From positions 1 to 34,288 of the forward strand of contig OMYD01000009.1 of assembly GCA_900315195.1 (NCBI GenBank): 34,288 nucleotides of DNA. The letters run 5' to 3'. The stretch is from an uncultured Eubacteriales bacterium (GTDB taxonomy: Bacteria; Bacillota; Clostridia; Oscillospirales; Acutalibacteraceae). Position 1 is the first letter of the stretch; every line of letters starts with the position of its first letter. Below, piece after piece: positions 7,761 through 15,731 of this stretch. The notes beneath the pieces are model-generated. The model was not told the origin of the DNA and made no database searches. It was given only the letters and a program-made list of their open reading frames with translations. Position numbers and translations under genes: made by a program.

Positions 7761-8001
7761 TATTATTTTGAAATAATATAGCATATTTTGTTGATTTTAT
7801 AAGTACATGTAACAGCGGTGCCGCCGATATAAAACGTTTGAATCTTTGTTTCGGCGCGCTTGCTGAGTTTCGGGAACAGTCATAAAGGTTCCTGTGAAAT
7901 GTACTCAAAATGCCCGACGCTATTTGAAGCCATTGGAATGTCAGTGAGAACAAGAGCTAATTGTTATAATATTCTCCTTTGTTCATATAAGCATAAAGTG
8001 T

Positions 8002-8030
8002 TTTACAAAAGAGATAATATGGTGTATAGT
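8002..8030 (+). promoter_or_regulatory. Sigma-A promoter of the lipoprotein hydrolase gene
   Basis: TTTACA (8002-8007) and TATAGT (8025-8030) are separated by 17 nt. The start point would lie about 20 nt before the start codon, leaving just enough leader for the AAGGTGAT ribosome binding site. Confidence 0.6.
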
Positions 8031-8056
8031 ATAATCAGAATAAAAAGGTGATGAAA

Positions 8057-9028
8057 ATGAAAAAACTCATATCAATAATATGTTCACTTGTTATATTGGG
8101 CTTTGCGGCGGCAGGCTGCTTACGGAAATCCTCAACGGTTTCCAAGGAAAGCCTGACAACCGCGCAATCCGCTACCGGCATAAACTTTGAAAACGCTGAG
8201 GATGTTCCATCTTCCGCAGAGAGTACTATCCAACCCGCGAATGTTGACCCTGAGGCAACCTACGATTACGACGTGCGCGAAATATGGTGCGAGAACAACG
8301 GACAGAAAATTTACGGAGAAGCGTATATTCCAATTACGGACGGGAAATCGCCGCTGGTAATTCATTCTCACGGTTTGGGGGCAAACCACGAATCGGGCGC
8401 GTCCTACGGAAAAAAATACGCGCAGCGGGGAATAGCGGTATATACCTTTGATTTCCGCGGCGGCAGCAATAAAAAACACAAAAACCGCAGCGACGGAAAA
8501 TCTACGGATATGTCGGTTTTGACTGAGGCTTCAGACGTAACCTCGGTTCTGAATACCGCAAAGACTTGGGACTTCGTCGACACCGACCGCATATTCCTTG
8601 AGGGAGGCAGTCAGGGCGGTTTGGTAACGGCAATTGCCGGCGTACAGCATGAGGACGAAATCGCGGGGCTTATTATGCATTATCCTGCCTTTGTGATGTC
8701 TGACTTTATTCGCTCCAGATACAGCGACGGAAATATTCCCGAAGAATTTACTATTCTGTCGATAACGCTCGGCAGGGTGTTTGCTGAGGATTTGCTCAGC
8801 TATGATGTACGCGACGATGTTCCGGACTTTGACAAGCCCGTACTGATTTTGCAGGGAAGTGAAGATAACATCGTTTTGCCGTCCGTAACCGAGACTGTTA
8901 GCGAAAAATATCCCGACTCTGAATACCACATTATCGAGGGCGGGAAACATGGCTTTTCGGGTGAATACCACGACCAAGCGACGCAATACGGCTTGAGCTT
9001 CATCTATCGCGTAATAGGTGTCGGCTGA
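8057..9028 (+). CDS. Lipoprotein alpha/beta hydrolase (esterase-like)
   Basis: The ATG at 8057 is chosen because AAGGTGAT lies just ahead; GTG and ATG codons 6-9 nt upstream are also in frame. The 323-residue product begins with a lipoprotein signal peptide, MKKLISIICSLVILGF, with the lipobox Cys at about residue 21. A Ser/Thr-rich spacer precedes the hydrolase domain (about 70-323). The oxyanion/HG region is HSHGLGANHE, the nucleophile elbow is GGSQGG with Ser185, the acid is probably Asp270 in QGSEDN, and the His is His298 in GGKHGF. The pattern resembles cinnamoyl/feruloyl esterase-like and dienelactone-type hydrolases (PF12146/PF01738 kind). It would sit on the outer face of the membrane. 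The substrate is unknown; plant cell-wall esters would suit a fibre-degrading gut bacterium, which is inference. It stands alone with its own promoter and terminator. Confidence 0.87.
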   Translation: MKKLISIICSLVILGFAAAGCLRKSSTVSKESLTTAQSATGINFENAEDVPSSAESTIQPANVDPEATYDYDVREIWCENNGQKIYGEAYIPITDGKSPLVIHSHGLGANHESGASYGKKYAQRGIAVYTFDFRGGSNKKHKNRSDGKSTDMSVLTEASDVTSVLNTAKTWDFVDTDRIFLEGGSQGGLVTAIAGVQHEDEIAGLIMHYPAFVMSDFIRSRYSDGNIPEEFTILSITLGRVFAEDLLSYDVRDDVPDFDKPVLILQGSEDNIVLPSVTETVSEKYPDSEYHIIEGGKHGFSGEYHDQATQYGLSFIYRVIGVG

Positions 9029-9048
9029 GTCATTTTTGGAAAAATACA

Positions 9049-9082
9049 GCGCTCTGTTTAATTATAATAGGGCGCCGTTTTT
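9049..9082 (+). terminator. Terminator of the lipoprotein hydrolase gene
   Basis: GCGCTCT (9049-9055) and AGGGCGC (9069-9075) form a 7-bp stem with one G-U pair, followed by CGTTTTT. The loop is AT-rich and fairly long (13 nt). Confidence 0.5.
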
Positions 9083-9098
9083 ATGCTGCATTATTCTA

Positions 9099-9734
9099 TT
9101 ATCGAATAAAACTTGTTGACATTCTTACTTCTTCTTGCTTCGGCAGAGGAACGCCGGCCAGTTTGCCCGCTTCTATAAGTTTTAGCATCCATGCCATATT
9201 GCGTGCGAGGACGCGCATAATCTGTAAGCCCTCCAAATCCTGAGCTACATCTTCGGGAGTGCTGCCGTGTACCATGTTCCAGTAACGCGAGGTGACTATC
9301 GGCATTTGCTGATGTAAAAAGTATTTATTATGCTGGTCGATAGCCGAGGTAGTACCCGCTCTTCTTGCGGAAACAACTGCAGCCGCGGGCTTATGGCGGA
9401 AGGGGTGCGGATCCTGACGTGAGGCGGAGAAAAACACTCTGTCCATGAAGCTCATCAGGCTGCCGTTTATTCCCGCGTAATAGACAGGCGAGCCGAAGAT
9501 AAAGCCGTCGTAACCCTGAGCTAAAGCGGTAAACTCGTTGACCTTGTCGTCAAATACGCACTTGCTTTTTTGCGCGCACATACAGCACCCGATACAACCG
9601 CCTATGGGCTTTTTGCCGAGCCAAAAGAAGTCGGCTTCAATTCCTTCCGCAGCAAGAGTTATCCTTATTTCGTCGAGAGCAGTGTAGGTGCAGCCGTTTT
9701 TGTTAGGACTTCCGTTTATAAGTAATACTTTCAT
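9099..9734 (-). CDS. Flavodoxin-fold NAD(P)H-dependent FMN reductase
   Basis: The 211-residue protein has the start LLINGSPNKNGCTYTAL, which is the FMN phosphate-binding loop of the NADPH-dependent FMN reductase/flavodoxin_2 superfamily. FGSPVYYAGINGSLMSFMDR is the second flavin-contact region. A cysteine-rich loop, GCIGCCMCAQKSKC (about residues 46-59), resembles the iron-sulfur flavoprotein arrangement and may bind a cluster or act in thiol redox. CGGAGGTTGTT precedes the ATG. It is monocistronic, with its own promoter at 9762-9790. The family reduces quinones, nitro compounds or metals with NAD(P)H; the actual substrate cannot be read from the sequence. Confidence 0.9.
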   Translation of the reverse strand: MKVLLINGSPNKNGCTYTALDEIRITLAAEGIEADFFWLGKKPIGGCIGCCMCAQKSKCVFDDKVNEFTALAQGYDGFIFGSPVYYAGINGSLMSFMDRVFFSASRQDPHPFRHKPAAAVVSARRAGTTSAIDQHNKYFLHQQMPIVTSRYWNMVHGSTPEDVAQDLEGLQIMRVLARNMAWMLKLIEAGKLAGVPLPKQEEVRMSTSFIR

Positions 9735-9761
9735 AACAACCTCCGATTATTTGATGATAAT

Positions 9762-9790
9762 ATTATATATTCAAAAATCTGATTTTTCAA
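9762..9790 (-). promoter_or_regulatory. Sigma-A promoter of the flavoprotein gene
   Basis: On the minus strand TTGAAA (9785-9790) and TATAAT (9762-9767) are 17 nt apart. An inverted pair, CTGAT (about 9779-9783) and ATCAG (about 9801-9805), flanks the -35 box and could be an operator. A hairpin GCGGAAA/TTTCCGC (9837-9856) lies further upstream with no clear role. Confidence 0.6.
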
Positions 9791-9904
9791 TTCATAAATT
9801 ATCAGACTTTCTATGTTTTATAAAGGATTAATGATTGCGGAAAACAGGATTTCCGCTCATTTAAACGTGAGTTTTTCCCGAACGGATCAACTGACAAATT
9901 TAAA

Positions 9905-9949
9905 ATGATATAATCCCCCGGCAAGAGCCGATTAAGCTCATGCCGGGGG
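9905..9949 (-). terminator. Terminator of the subtilase gene
   Basis: A long interrupted stem is formed by CCCCCGGCA (9915-9923) with TGCCGGGGG (9941-9949) and GAGC (9925-9928) with GCTC (9936-9939). On the minus strand it is followed by ATTATATCATTTT, a weak T-tract. It lies 28 nt behind the protease stop codon. Confidence 0.65.
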
Positions 9950-9977
9950 ATTGCTCGTTAACCCAAAGGATTTCGGT

Positions 9978-12900
9978 TTATTTCAGCGGAGAAGGAAAAC
10001 CCGCCAGATAACGCTGTATACATGTAGCGTCGCTGATCGTTACAGTGCCGTCGCCGTCTGCATCCGCTGCTTTTTCGTTATAATCCTGAACTTTGAAGCC
10101 GCTAAGCTTTCTCTGAATACAGGTAACATCAAGAATGGTAACAGTACCGTCGCCGTCAACATCGCCGAGAAGCGGCTTTTCGTAGGGGCTTTCATACAAG
10201 CCTGAGCTTTCGGGCAGCAGGCAGAGCTTCCAGCCGACATTTTCGTCGTCTAAATAGTGATAGATGTAGTAAATCCCGTCGCGGGTTGTGACGCAGGAGT
10301 TGTAATGATCGAAGGAATCTGATATAGAGTCGTTAACTGAACAGTAAAGGGGTTCAATCTTATCCTTTTCCGTATTATAGAGGAACATATTTCCGCCGCC
10401 GTCTACTGACGCGCCGATAAATACCAGACCGTTCTTCACCTGTGTGATTGCGTCGGAATGATATAGTGTATCGTATGATTTATTGATTCTGCCGACATAC
10501 TTGTTGAGGTCGCTCTTTTCCCAGCTTATGCCGTCAAAGCACCATGCGCAATTAAGAATTCTCTCCTCGTCGGAAAGGAACGTATCGGGATCGGAACCGT
10601 ACATCACATATAATTTGTCGTTAATAGCCGCAAAATCAAAGGAGTCTATAATAACCGGGAGATCGTGCTCCTTTTCCCATAGATCTTTCGCGGGATCATA
10701 GCTGTACATCGGCAAGCTGTTTTCGGTCGCTTCAGAGCTGTAATAATCGCCTATACAATAAAACCTGCCGTTACAGAAACATGATTTAAATCTCGGTTCA
10801 AAGCCGTACAGGAGTGCTTCGGGATACTCCGACAGTTCAGTGAAGCGCCATTTATGATCGTCAGAGTTAAGATCGAAGGAAGCAAGATAAGCTTCTTGCT
10901 CATACCACCAGGATCCTTCATATTCTTCATCGGAGTCATCATTTTCCGGAGGTCTGTTGACGCCAATAAAAGTATATATCACACCGTTTTCATTTATAGG
11001 TATAGGCGCTTCGGAAAGGATACAGTAGAGATCATATTCGTTGTAAACAGTGTAGGTATCTTTGCCGCTCTCAACGAGATCTTTGCGAAATGCTTCATAA
11101 ATATTCGTGTTTTTATATGTGTTGAACTGATTGCCGTCGTAGCAGCAGACCTCGCCGGTGGTGTTATAAAAGCCGTACAGATTATTTCCGCCTGAGTCGG
11201 TCAGAAGATACGGCATAGTAAACACAGAATCATTGGGAATTATGTGTGTATTTATCTCAGTGAGTTTGTTCTGTCCCTTTACCAGGAAAAACTTTCCGCC
11301 GCCCTGCGTGCCGTTTTGGGCAGTCACGGTGAAAGCGGTGTAGGTTGAGAACAGACTCTTTGCGTTACTTATGACTAGCTTCTTACCGTCCCGGGTATAT
11401 TTTACGCTCATCTTATCGGGTAAGGGAGATTCTTTCGCGCCGTCGACAGCCAAGCGCCTGTAGGTCAGCTTGGAGCCTTTATACAGGTTTGAGCCGTACA
11501 GTGTAAGCGTTTCGTTTTCAACGTCGCACACCGCGTCGGTCAGTGAAGGGACTGCTTCGTTGATAAGCGACAGATCGACATATCCGCCTGTAGAGCATAG
11601 GTCTTTGAACGCGTCTGTCCGACGCACGCATGAGAAAAGCTTCGCACGGATTCTCTTTGCGTAATCGCCGCCCGATTCGCCCTTCTGCCTCGGATAGAGT
11701 GCATTAATCAGCGCGCCCGCGGCGCAGACGGCAGGCGTTGCCTGAGAGGTGCCGGAATTATAATCATATGAGGTGTTCGGCTCAATCTCGATATCCGGCT
11801 TAGAAATAGCGAGATTTTCGAGATACATTGAAGCGTCTTGCGAATCACCCATTTCACAATTAGCGTACAAACTTATTCCGAAACCGAGTTCCTTATCTTC
11901 AGCGTCCTCCGCGCTGAGCAGAAAATCCTTGCCGATGTTTGTGGTGATGTACTTCATCTTATCGTAATCTTGGTCGGTAACGGCAACCAGCATACCGTCT
12001 TCGGTCATTTGCAGACCATCTTCATCCTCGTAGATTTCGCCTCCGGAAAATATTCCAATTGAATCGTCGTCGTTCTTGATACACTCGGTACACATGGAAA
12101 AATACGTATTATTGCCGCCGGTGGTTTTTGGATTCTTCTCATATGGGAAATAAATAAAGTAGAGTTCGCCGTACTGCGCGTTTTTGACGGTGATTTTCAG
12201 CCTGCCTTCAGGCTCAACAGAAAGTTCAAGTTTTGCGTCGTCGGGGATCTCGTACTCGTCATCGTCATCAAGATATCTCTGCTTTACGAATTTAATTTCG
12301 CCGAATGACTTGATATCTTTGCCCGCTCTGCTTCCGACAGATGGGGTAATCTTGCCGTCAACGATCTTGGTTTTTGAGTTGAACTCGCCGTAATACTCGG
12401 TTGTAGCGTTCAGCAAATCCGCCGAATAAATGCCCGGCGTATAGTTGTCATAAGAAACGGATGAAAGGATATTCAACCCGGGGCCGAAAACGTCAACAGA
12501 GGTCTTTCCGTAATTGGAAAACTCAGTTGATTGTCCATAGTTATTTGCCGCGCCGACGGTGACCGCGTAGTCACTCTCGGAATTGGCAGGGTACACCGAC
12601 ATGCGGTCATTGTCATAGCATTCATTGCCTGCGGCAATATAAGATATCGCGCCTTCCTCACCGAGCAGGTTAATGAGATCATCATAAATTGTGCCGTATG
12701 AGAAGCCTGCCCATGAATTATTGATGCCTACAACATTAACGCCGCCCTGTATGGCTTTATAAATATAGTGATAGCAGCCGAAGGTCTGGTATACGGTCGA
12801 GGACATGCTGTTTCCGCTTCCGCTCAGCATTTTGAGCGCCATAATTTTGACGTTTGCGGCGGACGCGACACCCGCTATACCTTTAGCGTTATTTGCCTGA

Positions 12901-13778
12901 GCAGCTATGATGCCCGAGCAGTGGGTGCCGTGGCCGTGATCATCCGTCGGATCGTCGTCATTGTTGACGAAGTCATATCCGTGCTCACCCTTGAGGCCGA
13001 TATTACCCGGATTCGTCCACATTATTTCCTGAAGATCCTCGTGCTCGGCAAGCACTCCGGTATCGATGACAGCGACAACGGCTTCTTTTTCGCTGCCGCT
13101 AAGCTTAGACCACGCGAAGGACGCGTTGACGGATGGGATTGTTTCGGGATTGGCTCCGAAGTCTGAAACGCTCTCGCCGCCGGTATTCTCAGCCAACGGA
13201 GAGTTTACGTTATATAGATACCTGTTGTAAGGGTCATTGAGCGAATAGGGGGTAAAGCTCGTCGGATGAACGTAAAAATTCGGCTCGACCTTAGCAACAT
13301 TTTTGTTTTTGCCGAGCTTTTCGATTAATGCCGCGGTGTCGTATTTATCTGACGACACCAGCGCAACGGTAAGGTCATCAAACGAAGTGTTCGCCCCTGC
13401 GCCGACAGACGCGCCGCCTTTGGATTCCGCGGTATCATCGCCGAAAACAAGCGTATCTTCCAGCACAAAATCGTTTCCGAGGCTGTTTTTAAGAATTTTT
13501 TGCTCCTCGTCCGCGGCGCCGAGAGCCTCACGCTCTGATGAGGACGCGTCCATTGTGTTGCCGAAGTTCGCGCCGACAGACTCAAGGTCGTCCTTTTTCG
13601 GGACGGTTTTTGTATTGATCGCGCTGTCCCTGAACTGTACAATTACCTGACCCGGAGCGTAGGTGCCCTCAACAAGCTCGATGTTCGGCTTTGTTTCGGC
13701 GGCTGATACCGACAACGCGAGAGTTGCGGTTAACGCGGTCAGGATTACTGCCAGAAGTACGGAGATGTACTTTTTCAT
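9978..13778 (-). CDS. Secreted subtilisin-like (S8) protease with catalytic-domain insertion, kelch-like region and type I dockerin
   Basis: The 1266-residue protein starts with a signal peptide (MKKYISVLLAVILTALTATL, cleavage near AA-ET at about 27). A fervidolysin-like prodomain follows (YAPGQVIVQFRDSA, about 35-170). The catalytic triad is complete: Asp239 in VAVIDTGV, His283 in DDHGHGTHCSG and Ser678 in SGTSQATP, with the oxyanion Asn385 in AAGNE. Between about 441 and 665, just before the Ser loop, lie some 220 extra residues that ordinary subtilases lack. After the catalytic domain come a TIG-like stretch (about 742-840) and a beta-rich kelch-like region (about 860-1190; YSYDPAKDLWEKEHDLP). 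The end (1202-1266) is a dockerin with two calcium loops, DVDGDGTVTILD and DADGDGTVTISD, each followed by TCIQR. AGGAGG precedes the ATG. The enzyme is expected to be secreted and docked to a cohesin scaffold. Confidence 0.93.
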   Translation of the reverse strand: MKKYISVLLAVILTALTATLALSVSAAETKPNIELVEGTYAPGQVIVQFRDSAINTKTVPKKDDLESVGANFGNTMDASSSEREALGAADEEQKILKNSLGNDFVLEDTLVFGDDTAESKGGASVGAGANTSFDDLTVALVSSDKYDTAALIEKLGKNKNVAKVEPNFYVHPTSFTPYSLNDPYNRYLYNVNSPLAENTGGESVSDFGANPETIPSVNASFAWSKLSGSEKEAVVAVIDTGVLAEHEDLQEIMWTNPGNIGLKGEHGYDFVNNDDDPTDDHGHGTHCSGIIAAQANNAKGIAGVASAANVKIMALKMLSGSGNSMSSTVYQTFGCYHYIYKAIQGGVNVVGINNSWAGFSYGTIYDDLINLLGEEGAISYIAAGNECYDNDRMSVYPANSESDYAVTVGAANNYGQSTEFSNYGKTSVDVFGPGLNILSSVSYDNYTPGIYSADLLNATTEYYGEFNSKTKIVDGKITPSVGSRAGKDIKSFGEIKFVKQRYLDDDDEYEIPDDAKLELSVEPEGRLKITVKNAQYGELYFIYFPYEKNPKTTGGNNTYFSMCTECIKNDDDSIGIFSGGEIYEDEDGLQMTEDGMLVAVTDQDYDKMKYITTNIGKDFLLSAEDAEDKELGFGISLYANCEMGDSQDASMYLENLAISKPDIEIEPNTSYDYNSGTSQATPAVCAAGALINALYPRQKGESGGDYAKRIRAKLFSCVRRTDAFKDLCSTGGYVDLSLINEAVPSLTDAVCDVENETLTLYGSNLYKGSKLTYRRLAVDGAKESPLPDKMSVKYTRDGKKLVISNAKSLFSTYTAFTVTAQNGTQGGGKFFLVKGQNKLTEINTHIIPNDSVFTMPYLLTDSGGNNLYGFYNTTGEVCCYDGNQFNTYKNTNIYEAFRKDLVESGKDTYTVYNEYDLYCILSEAPIPINENGVIYTFIGVNRPPENDDSDEEYEGSWWYEQEAYLASFDLNSDDHKWRFTELSEYPEALLYGFEPRFKSCFCNGRFYCIGDYYSSEATENSLPMYSYDPAKDLWEKEHDLPVIIDSFDFAAINDKLYVMYGSDPDTFLSDEERILNCAWCFDGISWEKSDLNKYVGRINKSYDTLYHSDAITQVKNGLVFIGASVDGGGNMFLYNTEKDKIEPLYCSVNDSISDSFDHYNSCVTTRDGIYYIYHYLDDENVGWKLCLLPESSGLYESPYEKPLLGDVDGDGTVTILDVTCIQRKLSGFKVQDYNEKAADADGDGTVTISDATCIQRYLAGFPSPLK

Positions 13779-13794
13779 GGTTCTTCCTCCTTTT

Positions 13795-13891
13795 GTTTTA
13801 AAAAAGCTCAGGCAATAAAGAGCCGAAAAAAAGCATTTTCAATATTATTCGCCTGCGTTTTTTCTACGGCAAATTTTGCGTTGTGCCTGAG
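13795..13891 (-). promoter_or_regulatory. Possible attenuator in the protease leader
   Basis: On the minus strand CTCAGGCA (rc of 13884-13891) and TGCCTGAG (rc of 13807-13814) are perfectly complementary over 8 bp, and the second arm runs straight into CTTTTTT. A shorter alternative stem, GCTC/GAGC, uses the same 3' arm. The arms are about 70 nt apart, so this could be a transcript-level switch or chance. No known riboswitch class is recognised. Confidence 0.3.
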
Positions 13892-13908
13892 AATTATTGC
13901 TTATTTTT

Positions 13909-13938
13909 ATTCTACCACATACAAAGTACCTTTGGCAA
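13909..13938 (-). promoter_or_regulatory. Candidate sigma-A promoter of the protease gene
   Basis: On the minus strand TTGCCA (13933-13938) and TAGAAT (13909-13914) are 18 nt apart, giving a leader of about 125 nt. A second possible pair, TTGCCG and AATAAT with 17 nt spacing, lies closer to the gene. From 13939 to 14058 I see nothing specific. Confidence 0.4.
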
Positions 13939-14058
13939 TCCAAATTATCGGTGTGATATTTAGTGAATTTGCATATAAAAAGCTATAATCAACTACGCAG
14001 TCAAGGATAAAGCTTAATGCGTATGTAAAAACCGAATACAGGCGTGTATTGATTAGAG

Positions 14059-14127
14059 ACGGCTGTGACGCTGTTTTTCTTGCAAGCCGTTTTTCCGGTA
14101 GACAAAACCATCCCTTTCTGGTATCAT
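14059..14127 (+). promoter_or_regulatory. Terminator-like hairpin and candidate promoter ahead of the permease gene
   Basis: ACGGCT (14059-14064) and AGCCGT (14085-14090) form a 6-bp stem followed by TTTTT. Next comes TAGACA (14099-14104), 17 nt, then TATCAT (14122-14127). The promoter would start transcription only about 11 nt before the permease ATG, clipping a normal ribosome binding site. Either the mRNA is nearly leaderless, or the real promoter is further upstream and the hairpin acts as an attenuator. Both are weak. Confidence 0.3.
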
Positions 14128-14144
14128 ATTCTCGGTGAAAAATA

Positions 14145-15287
14145 ATGAAAAAAGTGTTATCATTCTTAAAAAGAGAACCGATGCTAACGGTATCTGTTTC
14201 AGCGGCAATCGCGGCGTTGATAATTACGCCGCCGTCATGGAAGCTGTTGACGGATATTGACTGGCGCACGCTCGGTACGTTGTTTATGATGCTGACTGTG
14301 CTTGAGGGCTTTAAAAAAGAAAACATCTTCCGCCCGTTGCTCAGGCTGGCAGGCAATATTCGCTCAATGGTGGGATTGTCGCTGTTTCTGGTGTTCTCGG
14401 TATTCTTTTCCTCGATGCTCGTCACCAACGATGTTTCGCTGATTATTTTTGTGCCGCTGACGATCATCCTGTTCCGCGCAGGCGGCAAAGAGCGTTATAT
14501 CCTGCCTGTTATAAGTATGGAAAACATTGCCGCTGTCCGAGGCTCGCTGCTTATGCCGTTCGGCAGTCCGCAGAATCTTTTTATATACGGACAATCAGGT
14601 GTTTCAGCGTGGCGGTTTATTTCCTATATGTTTCCGATATGGATAATTTCAGGCGTTCTGCTCGTAGGCTTTGTAGTGCTTTTATACCGTAAAAATATCC
14701 GTCAGAAGACAGATATCGAGAACTTTCACTTCATCGGAGAGTGGCAGCGGTGGCGCCGGGGTAAGCGGATTGTCTATCTGGTGATTTTTGCTCTGGTTAT
14801 TACGACGATTGTTACACGGACAGATTTGTGGATGTGGGCAGTGCTGGCGGTTGCGGTTACCGTGTTTTTTACAGACCGTCAGGTGCTTGCTCTGACAGAC
14901 TATGTGCTTCTTTTGACATTTTTCTGCTTCTTTATTTTCTCGTCATCTATTGCGCGCAACGAGGCGATATCGTCATTCCTGCGAAGCGCTGTGGCAAACA
15001 ACGAGTACATTTGGAGCATTCTGCTCAGCCAGGCAATTTCCAATGTCCCCGCGGCAATTGTGCTTTATCCTTTCGCTGTCAATCGCGGAGCGCTGCTCTA
15101 CGGGCTGGATTCGGCAGGACTCTGCACGCTGATAGGTTCACTCGCGTCGGTTATCAATTACCGTCTTTACGTCAGGGAATATCCGGGAAAGGGTAAACGA
15201 TTTATTTTGGTTTTCACCTTGATAAGTCTTGCGTTTTTCGCAATAGTCGCGGTTCCGGGATATTTAATCAGCCTTTCACCGCTATAG
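14145..15287 (+). CDS. SLC13/ArsB-NhaD-type (ion transporter superfamily) permease
   Basis: The 380-residue protein is almost wholly hydrophobic, with about 10 predicted membrane segments in two halves. The two re-entrant signature regions of the ion-transporter superfamily are visible: LVTNDVSLIIFVPLTIIL (about 91-108) and its partner ILLSQAISNVPAAIVL (about 290-305). In this superfamily the Asn-containing hairpins bind substrate and sodium. Substrates range from dicarboxylates and sulfate to arsenite and sodium/proton exchange, and the sequence does not decide which. The gene is short for the family (usually 400-450 residues) but appears complete. The ribosome binding site is weak (CGGTGA). 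It is followed by the spore-protein gene 190 nt later with no strong terminator between. Confidence 0.83.
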   Translation: MKKVLSFLKREPMLTVSVSAAIAALIITPPSWKLLTDIDWRTLGTLFMMLTVLEGFKKENIFRPLLRLAGNIRSMVGLSLFLVFSVFFSSMLVTNDVSLIIFVPLTIILFRAGGKERYILPVISMENIAAVRGSLLMPFGSPQNLFIYGQSGVSAWRFISYMFPIWIISGVLLVGFVVLLYRKNIRQKTDIENFHFIGEWQRWRRGKRIVYLVIFALVITTIVTRTDLWMWAVLAVAVTVFFTDRQVLALTDYVLLLTFFCFFIFSSSIARNEAISSFLRSAVANNEYIWSILLSQAISNVPAAIVLYPFAVNRGALLYGLDSAGLCTLIGSLASVINYRLYVREYPGKGKRFILVFTLISLAFFAIVAVPGYLISLSPL

Positions 15288-15415
15288 TATTTTAAGCGTT
15301 GAAATATCTCTATCAACAAAAACGCATGTTTAAGAAATTGAAAAAACTTTTTAAGAATACACAACTTACAAAAATTACAAGCAATAAAAATAAAAAAACT
15401 CCTAACACTACTAAT

Positions 15416-15446
15416 GCGGCGATAAGTTGCGAGGGCAATCCGCCGC
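15416..15446 (+). other. Stem-loop in the spore-protein leader
   Basis: GCGGC (15416-15420) pairs with GCCGC (15442-15446), and inside it TTGC (15427-15430) pairs with GCAA (15435-15438) around a GAGG loop. No T-tract follows, so it is not a terminator. It may stabilise the mRNA. The rest of 15288-15415 is A-rich with nothing clear. Confidence 0.3.
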
Positions 15447-15477
15447 TTGAGATAGATTAAGTTAAGGAGAAAGAACA

Positions 15478-15672
15478 ATGTCAAACAATAATCAGATCAA
15501 TGTTCCCGAAGCAAAGGAAGCAATGAACCGCTTTAAGATGGAGTGCGCCAACGAAGTAGGCGTAAACCTCAAGCAGGGTTACAACGGCGACCTTACAAGC
15601 CGTCAGGCAGGTTCCGTCGGCGGCCAGATGGTCAAGAAAATGATTGAATCTTACGAGAACAGCATGAAGTAA
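15478..15672 (+). CDS. Alpha/beta-type small acid-soluble spore protein
   Basis: The 64-residue protein matches the family in its two conserved blocks: the first helix region with CANEVGVNL, and GDLTSRQAGSVGGQMVKKMI, which holds the DNA-contact residues. The GYNGDLTS spacer is the form usual in Clostridia. These proteins coat and protect spore DNA in the forespore and are later cut by the GPR protease; the site would lie at MEC-ANE, where Cys replaces the usual Ile/Val/Phe. AAGGAGAAAGAAC precedes the ATG. The presence of the gene indicates a spore former. A sigma-G promoter is expected, but I could not find a convincing one. Confidence 0.93.
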   Translation: MSNNNQINVPEAKEAMNRFKMECANEVGVNLKQGYNGDLTSRQAGSVGGQMVKKMIESYENSMK

Positions 15673-15680
15673 TCACTTCA

Positions 15681-15728
15681 AAAAACAGAACGGTTGTATC
15701 AGGGAGTACCTTGATACAACCGTTTTTC
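15681..15728. terminator. Bidirectional terminator between spore-protein and metal-exporter genes
   Basis: AACGGTTGTATCA (15689-15701) and TGATACAACCGTT (15712-15724) form a perfect 13-bp stem with a 10-nt loop. TTTTT follows on the plus strand and CTGTTTTTTG on the minus strand, so it serves both convergent genes. Confidence 0.92.
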
Positions 15729-15731
15729 TGT

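Noticed and set aside
13907-14488. Open frame on the minus strand across the permease start (193 codons)
   Set aside because: Its first half is antisense to a clear membrane-protein gene and it has no supported ribosome binding site.
15288-15415. Sigma-G promoter for the spore-protein gene
   Set aside because: Only weak matches such as GCATG followed 18 nt later by CTTTTTA were found; none is good enough to annotate.
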